Positions 21,833-30,403 of a stretch of DNA of 64,000 nucleotides are shown piece by piece. Made by a program: the position numbers and the translations under genes. Within the stretch, counting starts at the first letter, position 1. Each line of letters begins with the position of its first letter. The notes beneath the pieces were generated by a model. The model saw only the letters and a program-made list of their open reading frames with translations, made no database searches and was not told the DNA's origin. Origin of the DNA: a virus; the IMG/VR virus record IMGVR_UViG_3300021960_000053, positions 1-64,000 of that record. One strand, written 5' to 3'.

Positions 21833-23803
21833 TTACTTAGAAAGTCTTCTTAAATCGTAACCACCAAGTCTTCTGGTGTCATATCCAGGAGAAGAAACGG
21901 AAGAATTTGGTCGATTAGAATTTGTAGGTTTGTTGGTTGCAGGATCGGGTTTATTAGTAGGTCTTGATTGAGTACCAGAATTAGTAGGTTTTGATTGAGT
22001 ACCAGAATTAGTAGGTCTTGATTTAGTACCAGTTGGATTGGGACCATGTGAAAATTCAGGACCGCGAGCACCAGATCTATTTTCAGCAGCTCTTCTTCTA
22101 TCTCTGTAATCTTGAACTGGATCTTCACCCAGGAGCTCCTCTACGATGCTTTCGATCTGTTCAGCAGTCAGTTGCTCCATGATCGCCTCAGCGTGCTCTA
22201 CGCTGTCCATGAGACCGTTCTCATCAAGGTATGTTAGGATGATGTCATAGAGATTAAAATCATCCTTCATCCAACGGGGAACAGTGTCATCCTTTTTGGA
22301 TGCCATTTCTTTGCGAGCCTTTTCGTTGTTCTCATGACGCTTCTTCATATTTGTTTCCAAATACGAATCATCATCATCCTTTTCTTTTTTGTACTCGGGA
22401 TGATCGTCTACGCTATGCCCACGCTTCTTCTCAAGGCGTTCCTTTCTCTCTTCAGTTCCCTTCTCGGGATCTTTGTCGCGGATACCCTCCAATTGGAGTT
22501 CTTCACCTTGAAGCGCCTTCTTGCGTTGATGTAGTCTATCTACTAATGTACCACCATTACCCTGTCCAGATTCCGCTGCTTTCTTCTGCTTTGTCAGGTT
22601 CCTCACCAAACCAAGACCAGCGGCACCGATACCCAGTGCAGCACCAGCAGCAAGTGCAGGAGCGATCTCATCGATCTGTTCACCCTCTGCTTCGTAGTGT
22701 GCTTTAAGATCTCCAGGAGCTTTGATCTCTTTGGGTTTGCCAGTCTTGGGGTCGGTAATCATTTTGATTCTAGACTTGCCAGTGGCAGGATCTTCCCAAG
22801 GATTCAGAGTTCCTTTTACGGGAGGGAATCCTTCTACCAGTTCACCATCAACTTCATAAGAATTCTTAAGGGTACTACCAGGCATTCCATCCATCTGGGG
22901 ATTCCTACCCTTGTAAGTCATCTTAGACTTAGGAGGATTGGCACTCATCAGAGGATTAGGTGTCATGCCAGATCTTCTGCCATAGTTAGCACCAAAGTTT
23001 GCCTTGAACTTAGTTTGTCCAAGAGTCTCTGCTTCTCTGGTAGCAGCAGATGCTGCTTTAGTGTCTCCTGCATTTGCTGCAGACTTTGCCTTTGCCTGTA
23101 GTGCCTTGTAGTCAGCGTTAGGGTCGGGTTTAGGTGCAACAGGTTTAGCAGCAACAGGTTGTTTAACAGGTTGTTTAACAGGTTGTTTAACAGGAGCAAA
23201 TGGATCTTCTCTTGGTTTATCCGCCTTTGGAATAGTTACCTTAGTAGGTTCTACTTTAGCAGCAGGTCTTGGTGGTGTATAAGGTTCAGCAACTCTGGGG
23301 AGTGGTCCCACACCAGTTTTTTGTGCTTGTTTATCCAAGAAAGGTTTCAGGTTAATTTCTTTAGCCTTTTTAGGGTTGTTGTTTAACCAGCTACTAAGAT
23401 CAACAAATTCTGCGATTGCTCTGGCTTGCTTCTTCTCAGCGGTGTGAAGGTCCTCATAGATGCGAGGGTTAACTGCCTGCAGGGCAGCACGGAACTCGTG
23501 CCCTACAACCTCTTTGGGGAGTGCTTCGATGATGTTATCCAGGAGTCTGCTGCTCTCGTATCCTTCGCCAATCAGAACTTCAGCAATGGCACGATACTGT
23601 TCAGCATAGACAGGGTTCATTGCCTGCAGTCTCTTCAGGTAGAAGGACTCGCATGTGCATTTGTCTACTTTCTTTTTATCGACTTTCTTCCCTTCGGGAT
23701 TGTCGTCTTTTCTATTCCAGTCCTTAACTTCTTCCTCGGACTTCTTGCCTTCGGCAATCCGAGAATAAGCTTCAGCGAGGTTGTTGATATGAGAGGGAAG
23801 CAT
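21833..23803 (-). CDS. Large low-complexity virion-type protein
   Basis: 656 residues, hydrophilic and modular. Order: helical N-terminal part (YAEQYRAIAEVLIGEG, CTCESFYLKRLQ), Pro/Lys linker with three VKQP repeats, Ala/Lys-rich middle, a short hydrophobic patch after DEIAPA (LAAGAALGIGAAGLGL), a strongly charged stretch, the conserved helix pair DFNLYDIILTYLDENGLMD, and a Thr/Ser/Pro repeat tail (GTQSRPTNS). The LYDIIL...Y helix pair is common in cyanophage structural and scaffold proteins. The frame opens at 23842, but a late promoter overlaps those codons, so I take the ATG at 23803. A virion role is inferred from the late promoter and composition. Confidence 0.72.
   Translation of the reverse strand: MLPSHINNLAEAYSRIAEGKKSEEEVKDWNRKDDNPEGKKVDKKKVDKCTCESFYLKRLQAMNPVYAEQYRAIAEVLIGEGYESSRLLDNIIEALPKEVVGHEFRAALQAVNPRIYEDLHTAEKKQARAIAEFVDLSSWLNNNPKKAKEINLKPFLDKQAQKTGVGPLPRVAEPYTPPRPAAKVEPTKVTIPKADKPREDPFAPVKQPVKQPVKQPVAAKPVAPKPDPNADYKALQAKAKSAANAGDTKAASAATREAETLGQTKFKANFGANYGRRSGMTPNPLMSANPPKSKMTYKGRNPQMDGMPGSTLKNSYEVDGELVEGFPPVKGTLNPWEDPATGKSRIKMITDPKTGKPKEIKAPGDLKAHYEAEGEQIDEIAPALAAGAALGIGAAGLGLVRNLTKQKKAAESGQGNGGTLVDRLHQRKKALQGEELQLEGIRDKDPEKGTEERKERLEKKRGHSVDDHPEYKKEKDDDDSYLETNMKKRHENNEKARKEMASKKDDTVPRWMKDDFNLYDIILTYLDENGLMDSVEHAEAIMEQLTAEQIESIVEELLGEDPVQDYRDRRRAAENRSGARGPEFSHGPNPTGTKSRPTNSGTQSKPTNSGTQSRPTNKPDPATNKPTNSNRPNSSVSSPGYDTRRLGGYDLRRLSK
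21953..22033 (-). repeat. Tandem 27-base repeat encoding GTQSRPTNS-like units
   Basis: Three near-identical 27-base units encode GTKSRPTNS, GTQSKPTNS and GTQSRPTN- in the C-terminal tail of the large virion-type protein. Units differ by few bases, as expected for recent slippage expansion. Confidence 0.8.
23157..23192 (-). repeat. Three 12-base direct repeats (VKQP)
   Basis: GGTTGTTTAACA repeats three times without variation on the plus strand and encodes VKQP units in the linker of the large virion-type protein. Identity of the copies suggests a recent, variable-number expansion. Confidence 0.85.
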
Positions 23804-23829
23804 CTTACTTAGACAGACTCCAGTAGAAG

Positions 23830-23837
23830 TATTTATA
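23830..23837 (-). promoter_or_regulatory. T4-type late promoter for the large virion-type gene
   Basis: TATAAATA on the minus strand, 27 bases before the ATG at 23803 and immediately after a strong terminator. Confidence 0.8.
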
Positions 23838-23844
23838 TCCATGC

Positions 23845-23884
23845 AAAAAGAAGACCTCCCTGATAGTTGCCAGGGAAGTCTTCT
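23845..23884 (-). terminator. Strong terminator before the large virion-type gene
   Basis: A 14-base-pair stem with one mismatch (AGAAGACTTCCCTG / CAGGGAGGTCTTCT) followed by TTTTT on the minus strand. It ends the nrd operon and its small downstream genes. Confidence 0.9.
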
Positions 23885-23903
23885 GCGCCGACGATATTCA
23901 GTT

Positions 23904-24041
23904 CTATTTAGAATACTTAAACTTCATTGCCTGCATCATCCATGCCTGGGAGAGAGACTTTGGTCCTTCTTTGAGGACCTTAAGCACTCTCTCATCAGTC
24001 TCAGATTGCAATGCTTTTGTTTTCCAATCAGAGTTTGCCAC
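23904..24041 (-). CDS. Small hypothetical protein with GTG start, 45 residues
   Basis: Frame from GTG at 24041 reads (M)ANSDWKTKALQSETDERV and ends AWMMQAMKFKYSK just before the terminator. It overlaps the stop of the upstream 71-residue gene. Helical and charged. The position between a coupled gene and a terminator, and lack of another frame, support it. Confidence 0.55.
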   Translation of the reverse strand: MANSDWKTKALQSETDERVLKVLKEGPKSLSQAWMMQAMKFKYSK

Positions 24042-24243
24042 CGACTACACCTTCATGTTTTGTAGATTCAACACCATCCCAACCATCCTGTAGTCCCTTC
24101 AAATAAAAACGAGTCATTCTAATGACAACATCTTTATCTAATCCAGTAACTAATCCTTTACCATCCTTGTTAAAGGACTCCCAAGACTTCCACTTCTTTT
24201 GCTCAACACGAAAGCAATCATCGATCCACTCATATTCAATCAT
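24028..24243 (-). CDS. Conserved hypothetical protein, 71 residues
   Basis: Starts MIEYEWIDDCFRVEQKKW, continues with RMTRFYLKGLQDGWDGVES. Trp/Tyr-rich and charged. Its ATG overlaps the stop of the tiny membrane peptide upstream (ATGA) and its end overlaps the next small gene. No function recognised. Confidence 0.7.
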   Translation of the reverse strand: MIEYEWIDDCFRVEQKKWKSWESFNKDGKGLVTGLDKDVVIRMTRFYLKGLQDGWDGVESTKHEGVVGGKL

Positions 24244-24326
24244 AGTTTATTATTTTTAATTGGCCAAGTTAATTCCAGTGTTGTTGTCAACAAAAGAATG
24301 AATGCAAAAACAAATAAATGTGCCAT
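24240..24326 (-). CDS. Tiny membrane peptide, 28 residues
   Basis: Frame MAHLFVFAFILLLTTTLE followed by LTWPIKNNKL. It is one hydrophobic helix with a short polar tail. Its ATG overlaps the upstream TGA (TGATG) and its TGA overlaps the downstream ATG, so both junctions are coupled. That arrangement, rather than homology, is the evidence that it is translated. Confidence 0.6.
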   Translation of the reverse strand: MAHLFVFAFILLLTTTLELTWPIKNNKL

Positions 24327-25024
24327 CACATGAAAAATGTTTTAAAAACGCTGACAGATTTTGAAGCATACATGAAATAATAAAGTGATAAATCCTCTTC
24401 GGATAAATTAGGAAGAGGTAGATCAAATCTAGATTTCAATTCATTATACACCAACAAATTAGAAACATACATTCCTACTTGTTGAGATCTAATATTGGAA
24501 CCTCTAGCAATGATTTGTTCTAAGGTCCAGAACCATAAAGTATCGCATTCAATTTTTTCACAAATTTTCGAAGTATTTTGTAGCAGCAGATATTCATTTC
24601 TGCACTCTTCTTCGTAATGATCTAGAAGTAAAGTATCACACTTACCTTCATAATCATGTACATCAGAATGGATCACTTCAACATTATCAAAAAAAGAAGG
24701 ATTGATATATCTATGATATTCAATGACTTCTTTATTTTTTTCAATAACTGTTACCTTAGTAACCTCTTTTTTATTTAAGATCCAGTTCTCTCTTACCCCC
24801 AGACCCAAACCAGTACATATACAATGTCCTTTTGCTAGATCATAATGCGAATATAATTCAAAGGCTTGATCATGATCTTTATTTCTATAAGACATCCACT
24901 CCTCACCATTTAAAGAGAGTTGGAAACAGTCATCGATAGAATTATATGTAACTTCGAATCCATCCCTCTTGTATGGTTTTAATTTTGGGGGAGTATAATT
25001 TAATTGGTTGAGAAGACGAATCAT
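24326..25024 (-). CDS. Class I SAM-dependent methyltransferase-like protein
   Basis: 232 residues. The SAM-binding strand-loop is GHCICTGLGLGVRENWIL (about residues 66-83) and the acidic residue after the second strand is in TKVTVIEKNKEVIEYH, matching spermidine-synthase-like Rossmann methyltransferases. DTLLLDHYEEE follows where the catalytic face would be. Substrate unknown. It follows nrdB by three bases. Confidence 0.72.
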   Translation of the reverse strand: MIRLLNQLNYTPPKLKPYKRDGFEVTYNSIDDCFQLSLNGEEWMSYRNKDHDQAFELYSHYDLAKGHCICTGLGLGVRENWILNKKEVTKVTVIEKNKEVIEYHRYINPSFFDNVEVIHSDVHDYEGKCDTLLLDHYEEECRNEYLLLQNTSKICEKIECDTLWFWTLEQIIARGSNIRSQQVGMYVSNLLVYNELKSRFDLPLPNLSEEDLSLYYFMYASKSVSVFKTFFM

Positions 25025-25027
25025 GAA

Positions 25028-26158
25028 CTACAATTGAAATCCTGCAAAAGTGTCTTTCTCGACATCTTGTTTGATGCCACCGACAATATAGGACTCGACT
25101 TCGGTCTCTTGGGGAGCAACCTGAAGACCTTTGGAGGAGATCCAGTGTTGTGTCCAGGGGAGAGGATTATTTTTGGCAGAGATATCATAAAGAGGTTTCA
25201 TCCCAATGGCTTTCATACGACGATTGGCGATCCATTCGACATACTGGCACAGAAGTTTTTCATTCAGACCAATCATGGATCCATCTTTGAACAAATATTC
25301 CGCCCACTGCTTCTCCTGATTAACTGCATGCTGGAAGGTTTGAATCAACCAGGATTCTTCCTCCTTAGCAATTTGCTGCATGTCTGGGTCATCGCCCTCA
25401 ATCCATTTGTTGATGATGTTTTGAGTAATGACAAGGTGCTGATTTTCGTCTCTTGCGATGAGAGAGATAATTTTAGCGGATCCTTCCATAAGCTTGAGTT
25501 CACCAAACGCAAACGAGCAAGCGAACGAGACATAAAACCTGATGCCTTCGAGAATGTTGACATTGGCTACAGCACGGAAAAGTTTTCTCTTAAGTTCATA
25601 ACGATTTTCTTTGAAGGTGCCTGCACCTTCTTGTGCATACTTCCAGTCATCACTAACACCATACTGCTGTGCAGCATTAATGAAGTCATCATATGCCTGG
25701 GTGATAGCACTTGCCCTCTCAAGAATTCTCTGGTCCTCAATAATAGTATCAAAGACTTCTGAAGGGTCACTGTAAACATTTTTGATGATGTATGTGTATG
25801 AGCGACTATGGATCATTTCCATAAACTGCCACACATTCATACATGCTTCCAATTCAGGAAGGGAACAGTATGGAGTAAACGCCATACCAGGACCACGACC
25901 CTGAATAGAGTCTAGCATAACCTGATACTTTAGGTTGCTAGTAAAGATATGTTTTTGTTCTGGACGAAGTGTATGATAGTCAGAACGATCTTTTTGTAGG
26001 GAAACCTCCTCTGGTCTCCAAAAATAACCCAACTGTTGCTGGGTCAATTTGTCAAAGATAGGATACTTGTATGAATCGTATCTCTGAATGCTAAGGGGAG
26101 ATCCAAAAAACATTGGTTGTTTTTTAGGATCTGTGGCGTTTGTGTTGAATACAGTCAT
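25028..26158 (-). CDS. nrdB: Ribonucleotide reductase small subunit
   Basis: 376-residue class I beta subunit that houses the diiron-tyrosyl radical centre. Iron-ligand segments visible include LEACMNVWQFMEMIHSRSY (Glu/His), RDENQHLVITQNII (Glu/His) and the mid-protein helices between. The ATG at 26158 (MTVFNTNATDPKKQP) is preferred to an upstream GTG that would overlap nrdA. It follows nrdA by 31 bases and supplies deoxynucleotides for phage replication. Confidence 0.96.
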   Translation of the reverse strand: MTVFNTNATDPKKQPMFFGSPLSIQRYDSYKYPIFDKLTQQQLGYFWRPEEVSLQKDRSDYHTLRPEQKHIFTSNLKYQVMLDSIQGRGPGMAFTPYCSLPELEACMNVWQFMEMIHSRSYTYIIKNVYSDPSEVFDTIIEDQRILERASAITQAYDDFINAAQQYGVSDDWKYAQEGAGTFKENRYELKRKLFRAVANVNILEGIRFYVSFACSFAFGELKLMEGSAKIISLIARDENQHLVITQNIINKWIEGDDPDMQQIAKEEESWLIQTFQHAVNQEKQWAEYLFKDGSMIGLNEKLLCQYVEWIANRRMKAIGMKPLYDISAKNNPLPWTQHWISSKGLQVAPQETEVESYIVGGIKQDVEKDTFAGFQL

Positions 26159-26189
26159 TCCTTCAATAACTGTTTCTTTTTCTTTAGTC

Positions 26190-28484
26190 CTAAATTGCAC
26201 AGGCGTCACACTCCTCTTGCTTGCTAAGATTATTGAGTAGGTTTTCTAGAACCGATTCTGTTTTTTGATCTTCTACTTCATCCGTTTTGTTGTCGTAAGT
26301 ATTTTGGTAGTAGGATGTCTTCCACCCGTACTTATATGTAGTCAGAAGATCATTTGCCATGACAGAGACTGGCACTTCATTATCACTATAGTTCTCAGGA
26401 TTGTAACTCCAGTTTCCAGAGATTGCCTGGTCAAAGAACTTTTGCATCAAGGCAACAATCTTGATATAACCTTCATTCGACGGCATATCCCAAAGAAGCG
26501 TGTAGTGATGTTTGAGAGAATTGTATTGGGGGACAATCTGCTTAAGAGGTCCTTTCTTGGACTTCTTAGTGGACAGGAATCCACGAGGAGGTTCGATTCC
26601 ATTGGTAGCGTTTGACACAACGGAACTGCTCTCCGAAGGCATTTGTGCGGACAAAGTGCTGTTCCTGAGTCCGTAGGATACGATAGATTCTCTAAGAGCC
26701 TCCCAATCATAGTTTAACTTATGCGGTACGATTCCGTCAACATCCTTCTTGTATGTATCAATCGGAAGAATACCTGAAGAATACTTGGTACGATCAAAGT
26801 AACCGCAAGGTCCAAGTTCCTTAGCAAGTTGATTGGATGCCTTTAGCAGATAATACTGAAACGCCTCTGTAAGGTCGTGTACGAGTTGATGTGCCTCTTG
26901 ATCATTATAACCCACCCGATGCTTCGCAAGGTAGTGTGCAAGACCAATATAACCCACACCCAGAGAACGACGATTCTTGGTGCCTACCTCTGCTGCCTTA
27001 ACGGGATATCCTTGGAAATCGATAAGGGCATCCAGACCACGCACAGAGAGGTCACAGAGTTCTTCCAGTTCGTCCAGGTGACGAATCTTACCGACATTGA
27101 TAGCAGACAGAATGCACAGAGCAATCTCACCTTCACCATCAATGTGCTGAAGAGGTTTGGTAGGCAGAGTAATCTCTTGGCAGAGGTTGCTCATCTCAAC
27201 CTTATCCTTGAAGGAAGAGTGAGAGTTACAGTGGTCGATGTTCATAATGTACAGACGACCAGTCTCTGCTCTCTCTTTCAGCAGATTCAGGAAAAGTTCT
27301 TGTGCTGAAACAGACTGTCTTGGAATAGACTTATCTGATTCATAACCCACATAAAGCTCGTCAAATCTATCAGTACCAAAAGCATCATACAGACCAGGAA
27401 CATCGTGCGGACTGAAGAGGGAAATTGACTCGTTCTTGATGAAACGCTCATAGAAGAGTTTGGTGATTTGAATACTGTAGTCTAAACGACGAACACGGTT
27501 ATCTTCGGTTCCTTTATTATTTTTTAGTACGATGATGTCTTGGATTTCTTTGTGCCAGATTGGGAAGTGGACAGTCGCTGATCCACCTCTGATGCCATTT
27601 TGAGTGCAGCATCTGACAGTTGCTTCAAACTTTTTGAGGAAAGGGACAACGCCTGTGTGCTGAACTTCTCCGCCTCTGATTTTGCTGTTGATGCCACGGA
27701 TTCTACCCGCGTTGATACCGATTCCCGCCCTTTGTGCAACATATCTGCCAATAGCCATATCGCTAGTAAAGATACTATCGAGGGTGTCATCAACATCAAC
27801 AAGCACACAGCTAGCGAATTGTCGAAGTGGAGTTCTAACTCCCGCCATGATAGGTGTGGGAATGTTGATTTTGTGCTTCGATGTTGCGTCGTAGTACCGC
27901 TTGACATAATCGAGTCTCGTTTCTTTGGGATACTCTGCAAAGATCGTAGCAGCGATCATCAAGTACATAAACTGGGGAGTCTCATAGACATCTCCAGTGC
28001 TACGATCCTGAACGAGATATTTATCGGCTACCTGACGAAGACCAGCATAGGTGAACAGCATGTCACGCTCATGGTCAATATATCCATTCAGTTTTTCCCA
28101 CTCTTCAGCAGAATATTTTACTACGATCTCTGCGTCATAGACGCCTCTCTTCACACAATTCTCAACATGCTGTTGCAGAGTAGGGCACTCATGCATACGA
28201 CCCCACAGTTGCTTCCTCAGAGCAAACAGAAGAAGTCTAGCAGCAACGAACTGATAGTTCGGATTCTCAAGGTCAATCAGGTCACTAGCACTACGAATCA
28301 AGATCTCCTGAATCTCAGCAGTGGTAACACCATCATAAAACTGAATGCCAGAATTGATTTCAATCTGAGAGGCAGAGACGCCCGCAAGATCTTTACATGC
28401 CTCATCAACCATCTTGTGCATCTTGTTTAGATCAAGCGATTCCAATTCGCCAGATCTTTTACGAACTTTAGTCCCGTTGCTCAT
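26190..28484 (-). CDS. nrdA: Ribonucleotide reductase large subunit
   Basis: 764-residue class I alpha subunit reducing ribonucleoside diphosphates. N-terminal ATP-cone region (VRKRSGELESLDLNKMHKM), active-site segments FASCVLVDVDDTLDSIF and MSNLCQEITLPTK, and a C-terminal cysteine pair (EECDACAI) for re-reduction. The ATG at 28484 overlaps the primase stop (ATGA). It is encoded in the same transcript as gp61 and nrdB, linking precursor supply to replication. Confidence 0.97.
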   Translation of the reverse strand: MSNGTKVRKRSGELESLDLNKMHKMVDEACKDLAGVSASQIEINSGIQFYDGVTTAEIQEILIRSASDLIDLENPNYQFVAARLLLFALRKQLWGRMHECPTLQQHVENCVKRGVYDAEIVVKYSAEEWEKLNGYIDHERDMLFTYAGLRQVADKYLVQDRSTGDVYETPQFMYLMIAATIFAEYPKETRLDYVKRYYDATSKHKINIPTPIMAGVRTPLRQFASCVLVDVDDTLDSIFTSDMAIGRYVAQRAGIGINAGRIRGINSKIRGGEVQHTGVVPFLKKFEATVRCCTQNGIRGGSATVHFPIWHKEIQDIIVLKNNKGTEDNRVRRLDYSIQITKLFYERFIKNESISLFSPHDVPGLYDAFGTDRFDELYVGYESDKSIPRQSVSAQELFLNLLKERAETGRLYIMNIDHCNSHSSFKDKVEMSNLCQEITLPTKPLQHIDGEGEIALCILSAINVGKIRHLDELEELCDLSVRGLDALIDFQGYPVKAAEVGTKNRRSLGVGYIGLAHYLAKHRVGYNDQEAHQLVHDLTEAFQYYLLKASNQLAKELGPCGYFDRTKYSSGILPIDTYKKDVDGIVPHKLNYDWEALRESIVSYGLRNSTLSAQMPSESSSVVSNATNGIEPPRGFLSTKKSKKGPLKQIVPQYNSLKHHYTLLWDMPSNEGYIKIVALMQKFFDQAISGNWSYNPENYSDNEVPVSVMANDLLTTYKYGWKTSYYQNTYDNKTDEVEDQKTESVLENLLNNLSKQEECDACAI

Positions 28485-29449
28485 ACCTTTTTCCACTCTG
28501 TAAATTTAACTTTTGCTTCTAGACCTGAGTATGTATTTAATTTTAACACATCCATAACATTGTGTCCAGCGAGGACCATATCATTGATGTCCTTCTCTAC
28601 GATTCCACTTGGCCAGATGATGACTCTCTCGCCTCTTGATATGCATTTGTCAATGCGATCGACGATCTCTCGATTACGGGGTTCATTATCGTAAACAAAA
28701 ACGAGATCATTTCCTTCAAGACAACGAAGGTTACCGTCAGCACCACACAGAGCCACACTATTGTTGACGAAAGTGCTGTCAAAGGGTCCTTCGACCACAT
28801 AGATAGGTAATTTTGTATCGACTCCATCATATCCATAAATCTTTGGTGCATTGTCATCCAACATCACGGTGATATATTTAACACGGTTAGGACCTATAGC
28901 CCTTCCCTGAAAACCGATTAGGTTTTGATTATAAAACAAAGGAATAATTATCCTAGATTCTTCATGAGAAGTGCTTGTGAATACCTCTTGAAAGGTATTA
29001 GCAAAGGACTTGAACTTCTCAGCGAAGTAAAACTTGGACGGATCAATCCTCCGTCCTTCCAGATACTTTTTTGCAGTGTCAACCTCACTGCAGAGAGGGA
29101 GATCTAACTTTGCAATGAACTTTGGTTTCTCAAAAACAAACTCGGGTTCATCAACAACAAAGTTTCTGCCCGTATGTCCTTCCTTGAACTTCTCGATAGA
29201 ATACTTCTTATGCAGAGTAGAGTCTAACTTCTTCAAGAAGTTGTTGAGTGACATCGAAGCACCACAGTTATGGCACTTAAAATTGGTGTTGTTCTTTACT
29301 GAATAGATATACCCACGCGCTTTGTTCTTGTACCGCTGGGAATCTCCACAGATAGGGCAACGAAAATTATAAAGATCTGCCTTTACTCTTTTAAACTTCT
29401 GAAGTCTAGCAGAGACAAGACCGATGTACTTGGAATCAATTAGGTCCAT
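28481..29449 (-). CDS. gp61: DNA primase (gp61-like)
   Basis: 322 residues. An N-terminal zinc ribbon (CPICGDSQRY near residue 31 and CHNCGASM near 59) recognises the template. A Toprim catalytic domain follows, with Glu in PIYVVEGPFDSTFVNN and acidic residues in LVFVYDNEPRN. This is the T4 gp61 layout; it synthesises RNA primers in the primosome with gp41. A TTGACA-N17-TACAAT promoter lies 24-52 bases upstream. Confidence 0.93.
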   Translation of the reverse strand: MDLIDSKYIGLVSARLQKFKRVKADLYNFRCPICGDSQRYKNKARGYIYSVKNNTNFKCHNCGASMSLNNFLKKLDSTLHKKYSIEKFKEGHTGRNFVVDEPEFVFEKPKFIAKLDLPLCSEVDTAKKYLEGRRIDPSKFYFAEKFKSFANTFQEVFTSTSHEESRIIIPLFYNQNLIGFQGRAIGPNRVKYITVMLDDNAPKIYGYDGVDTKLPIYVVEGPFDSTFVNNSVALCGADGNLRCLEGNDLVFVYDNEPRNREIVDRIDKCISRGERVIIWPSGIVEKDINDMVLAGHNVMDVLKLNTYSGLEAKVKFTEWKKV

Positions 29450-29861
29450 TCACCAGACTAGTGCCTGGGACTATTGTACTCGTTATCGGTGCAGGTGTCA
29501 ACTTAAAACCGATGGATGGAAGGAACTGAACAGCAAAGATGATTGCACTGGCACTGATGGTAACCATCCAGAGCATCTTCTGGTTCTCATCTACCTTCTT
29601 CTCCAGGTCATCAAACTTCTCAGTCATTCTTTCAAACATCTTCTCATCATATTTCTGATGATCATTGATCATCTTAATGATTGCCTGGTTTGCTTTGTCA
29701 CCTTCATCCAAACGATTCTCATGTCGCTCAAGGATGATGGCAGTTTTGTTTGTATTTTCTTGAATGGAAGTTACAGCACGCTCTAACTTGTCCAGCATTT
29801 CTTTGGACAAGTCCTCATAAATTTCTAACTTCGATTCAAGAACTCCTAGTTTTGCGAACAT
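29436..29861 (-). CDS. Coiled-coil protein with C-terminal membrane helix
   Basis: 141 residues. Residues about 1-95 form a long charged coiled coil (LERAVTSIQENTNKTA, MFERMTEKFDDLEKKVDE). One hydrophobic helix (MLWMVTISASAIIFAVQFL) and a Pro/Thr tail follow. The topology resembles phage envelope or spanin-like accessory proteins, but no specific assignment can be made. It overlaps the primase by 14 bases. Confidence 0.72.
   Translation of the reverse strand: MFAKLGVLESKLEIYEDLSKEMLDKLERAVTSIQENTNKTAIILERHENRLDEGDKANQAIIKMINDHQKYDEKMFERMTEKFDDLEKKVDENQKMLWMVTISASAIIFAVQFLPSIGFKLTPAPITSTIVPGTSLVNGPN
29473..29501 (-). promoter_or_regulatory. Sigma-70 promoter for gp61-nrdA-nrdB
   Basis: Minus strand TTGACA (29501-29496), 17 bases, TACAAT (29478-29473), located in the 3' end of the coiled-coil gene and aimed at the primase-nrd transcript. 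Confidence 0.7.
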
Positions 29862-30024
29862 GGTCTAACCAGCGTTTGCGTGAACCTTTACCCATGTAAA
29901 TGTTTCGCCCAGCAACGGGTCCTTTAGGATCAGAGTTATCAGAAAAGCCGCCAGATGCTCCAGGAGCATTAGCGACCATCATCTCTTTCAAGATGTCATA
30001 CACTTTTTGTAAGCGGCGATCCAT
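29836..30024 (-). CDS. Small hypothetical protein, 62 residues
   Basis: Starts MDRRLQKVYDILKEMMVANA, then a Gly/Ser/Pro linker (PGASGGFSDNSDPKGP) and a basic end (KGSRKRWLDHVRKTRSS). The ATG at 30024 overlaps the upstream TGA (TGATG), so it is preferred to a longer start at 30051. Similar short proteins with a helix plus basic tail are common in cyanophages; function unknown. Confidence 0.7.
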   Translation of the reverse strand: MDRRLQKVYDILKEMMVANAPGASGGFSDNSDPKGPVAGRNIYMGKGSRKRWLDHVRKTRSS

Positions 30025-30395
30025 CAGACTGCTCGTAACTGCTCCAGACAATATTCATCATCGATAATATTATTTAGTTCCGTGCGTGGGTAATCGGGAA
30101 CTCTACCAAGATAGGTTAGAAAACTTTTGGTACAAGACCATAGATCTCTATCTAATTTAAAAAAGAGCAACGGAACTCCAGCGTCCCCAAATACATTAAA
30201 AAGGACTATGAAGTGATTAAGAATCAGATGAGTTCTTAACTCTCCGCTATTCTTATATCTCTTCAGTAGCCTTTTAATGTATTTGATTCTTTTAAGATCA
30301 TCATAAAAATCTTCCTCAGTTACTGCCTGAGGATTTTCATAATTCTTAATAGCAAATAAGAGATAGTTACTATCGTTCAATTCATCGAATTTCAT
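30024..30395 (-). CDS. Conserved phage protein, 123 residues
   Basis: Starts MKFDELNDSNYLLFAIKNYE and contains RIKYIKRLLKRYKNSGELR and LILNHFIVLFNVFGDAGVPL. All-helical with a conserved-looking NHxIVLxNVFG block that I associate with a widespread family of uncharacterised T4-like cyanophage proteins. No enzymatic motif is visible. Confidence 0.75.
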   Translation of the reverse strand: MKFDELNDSNYLLFAIKNYENPQAVTEEDFYDDLKRIKYIKRLLKRYKNSGELRTHLILNHFIVLFNVFGDAGVPLLFFKLDRDLWSCTKSFLTYLGRVPDYPRTELNNIIDDEYCLEQLRAV

Positions 30396-30403
30396 TCACT
30401 TTA

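Noticed and set aside
23157-23192. Short direct repeats considered as a CRISPR array
   Set aside because: Units are contiguous, 12 bases long, without spacers, and encode a regular VKQP peptide repeat.
27600-28430. Plus-strand 276-codon frame antisense to nrdA
   Set aside because: nrdA is intact and conserved throughout, and no plus-strand signals were found anywhere in the window.
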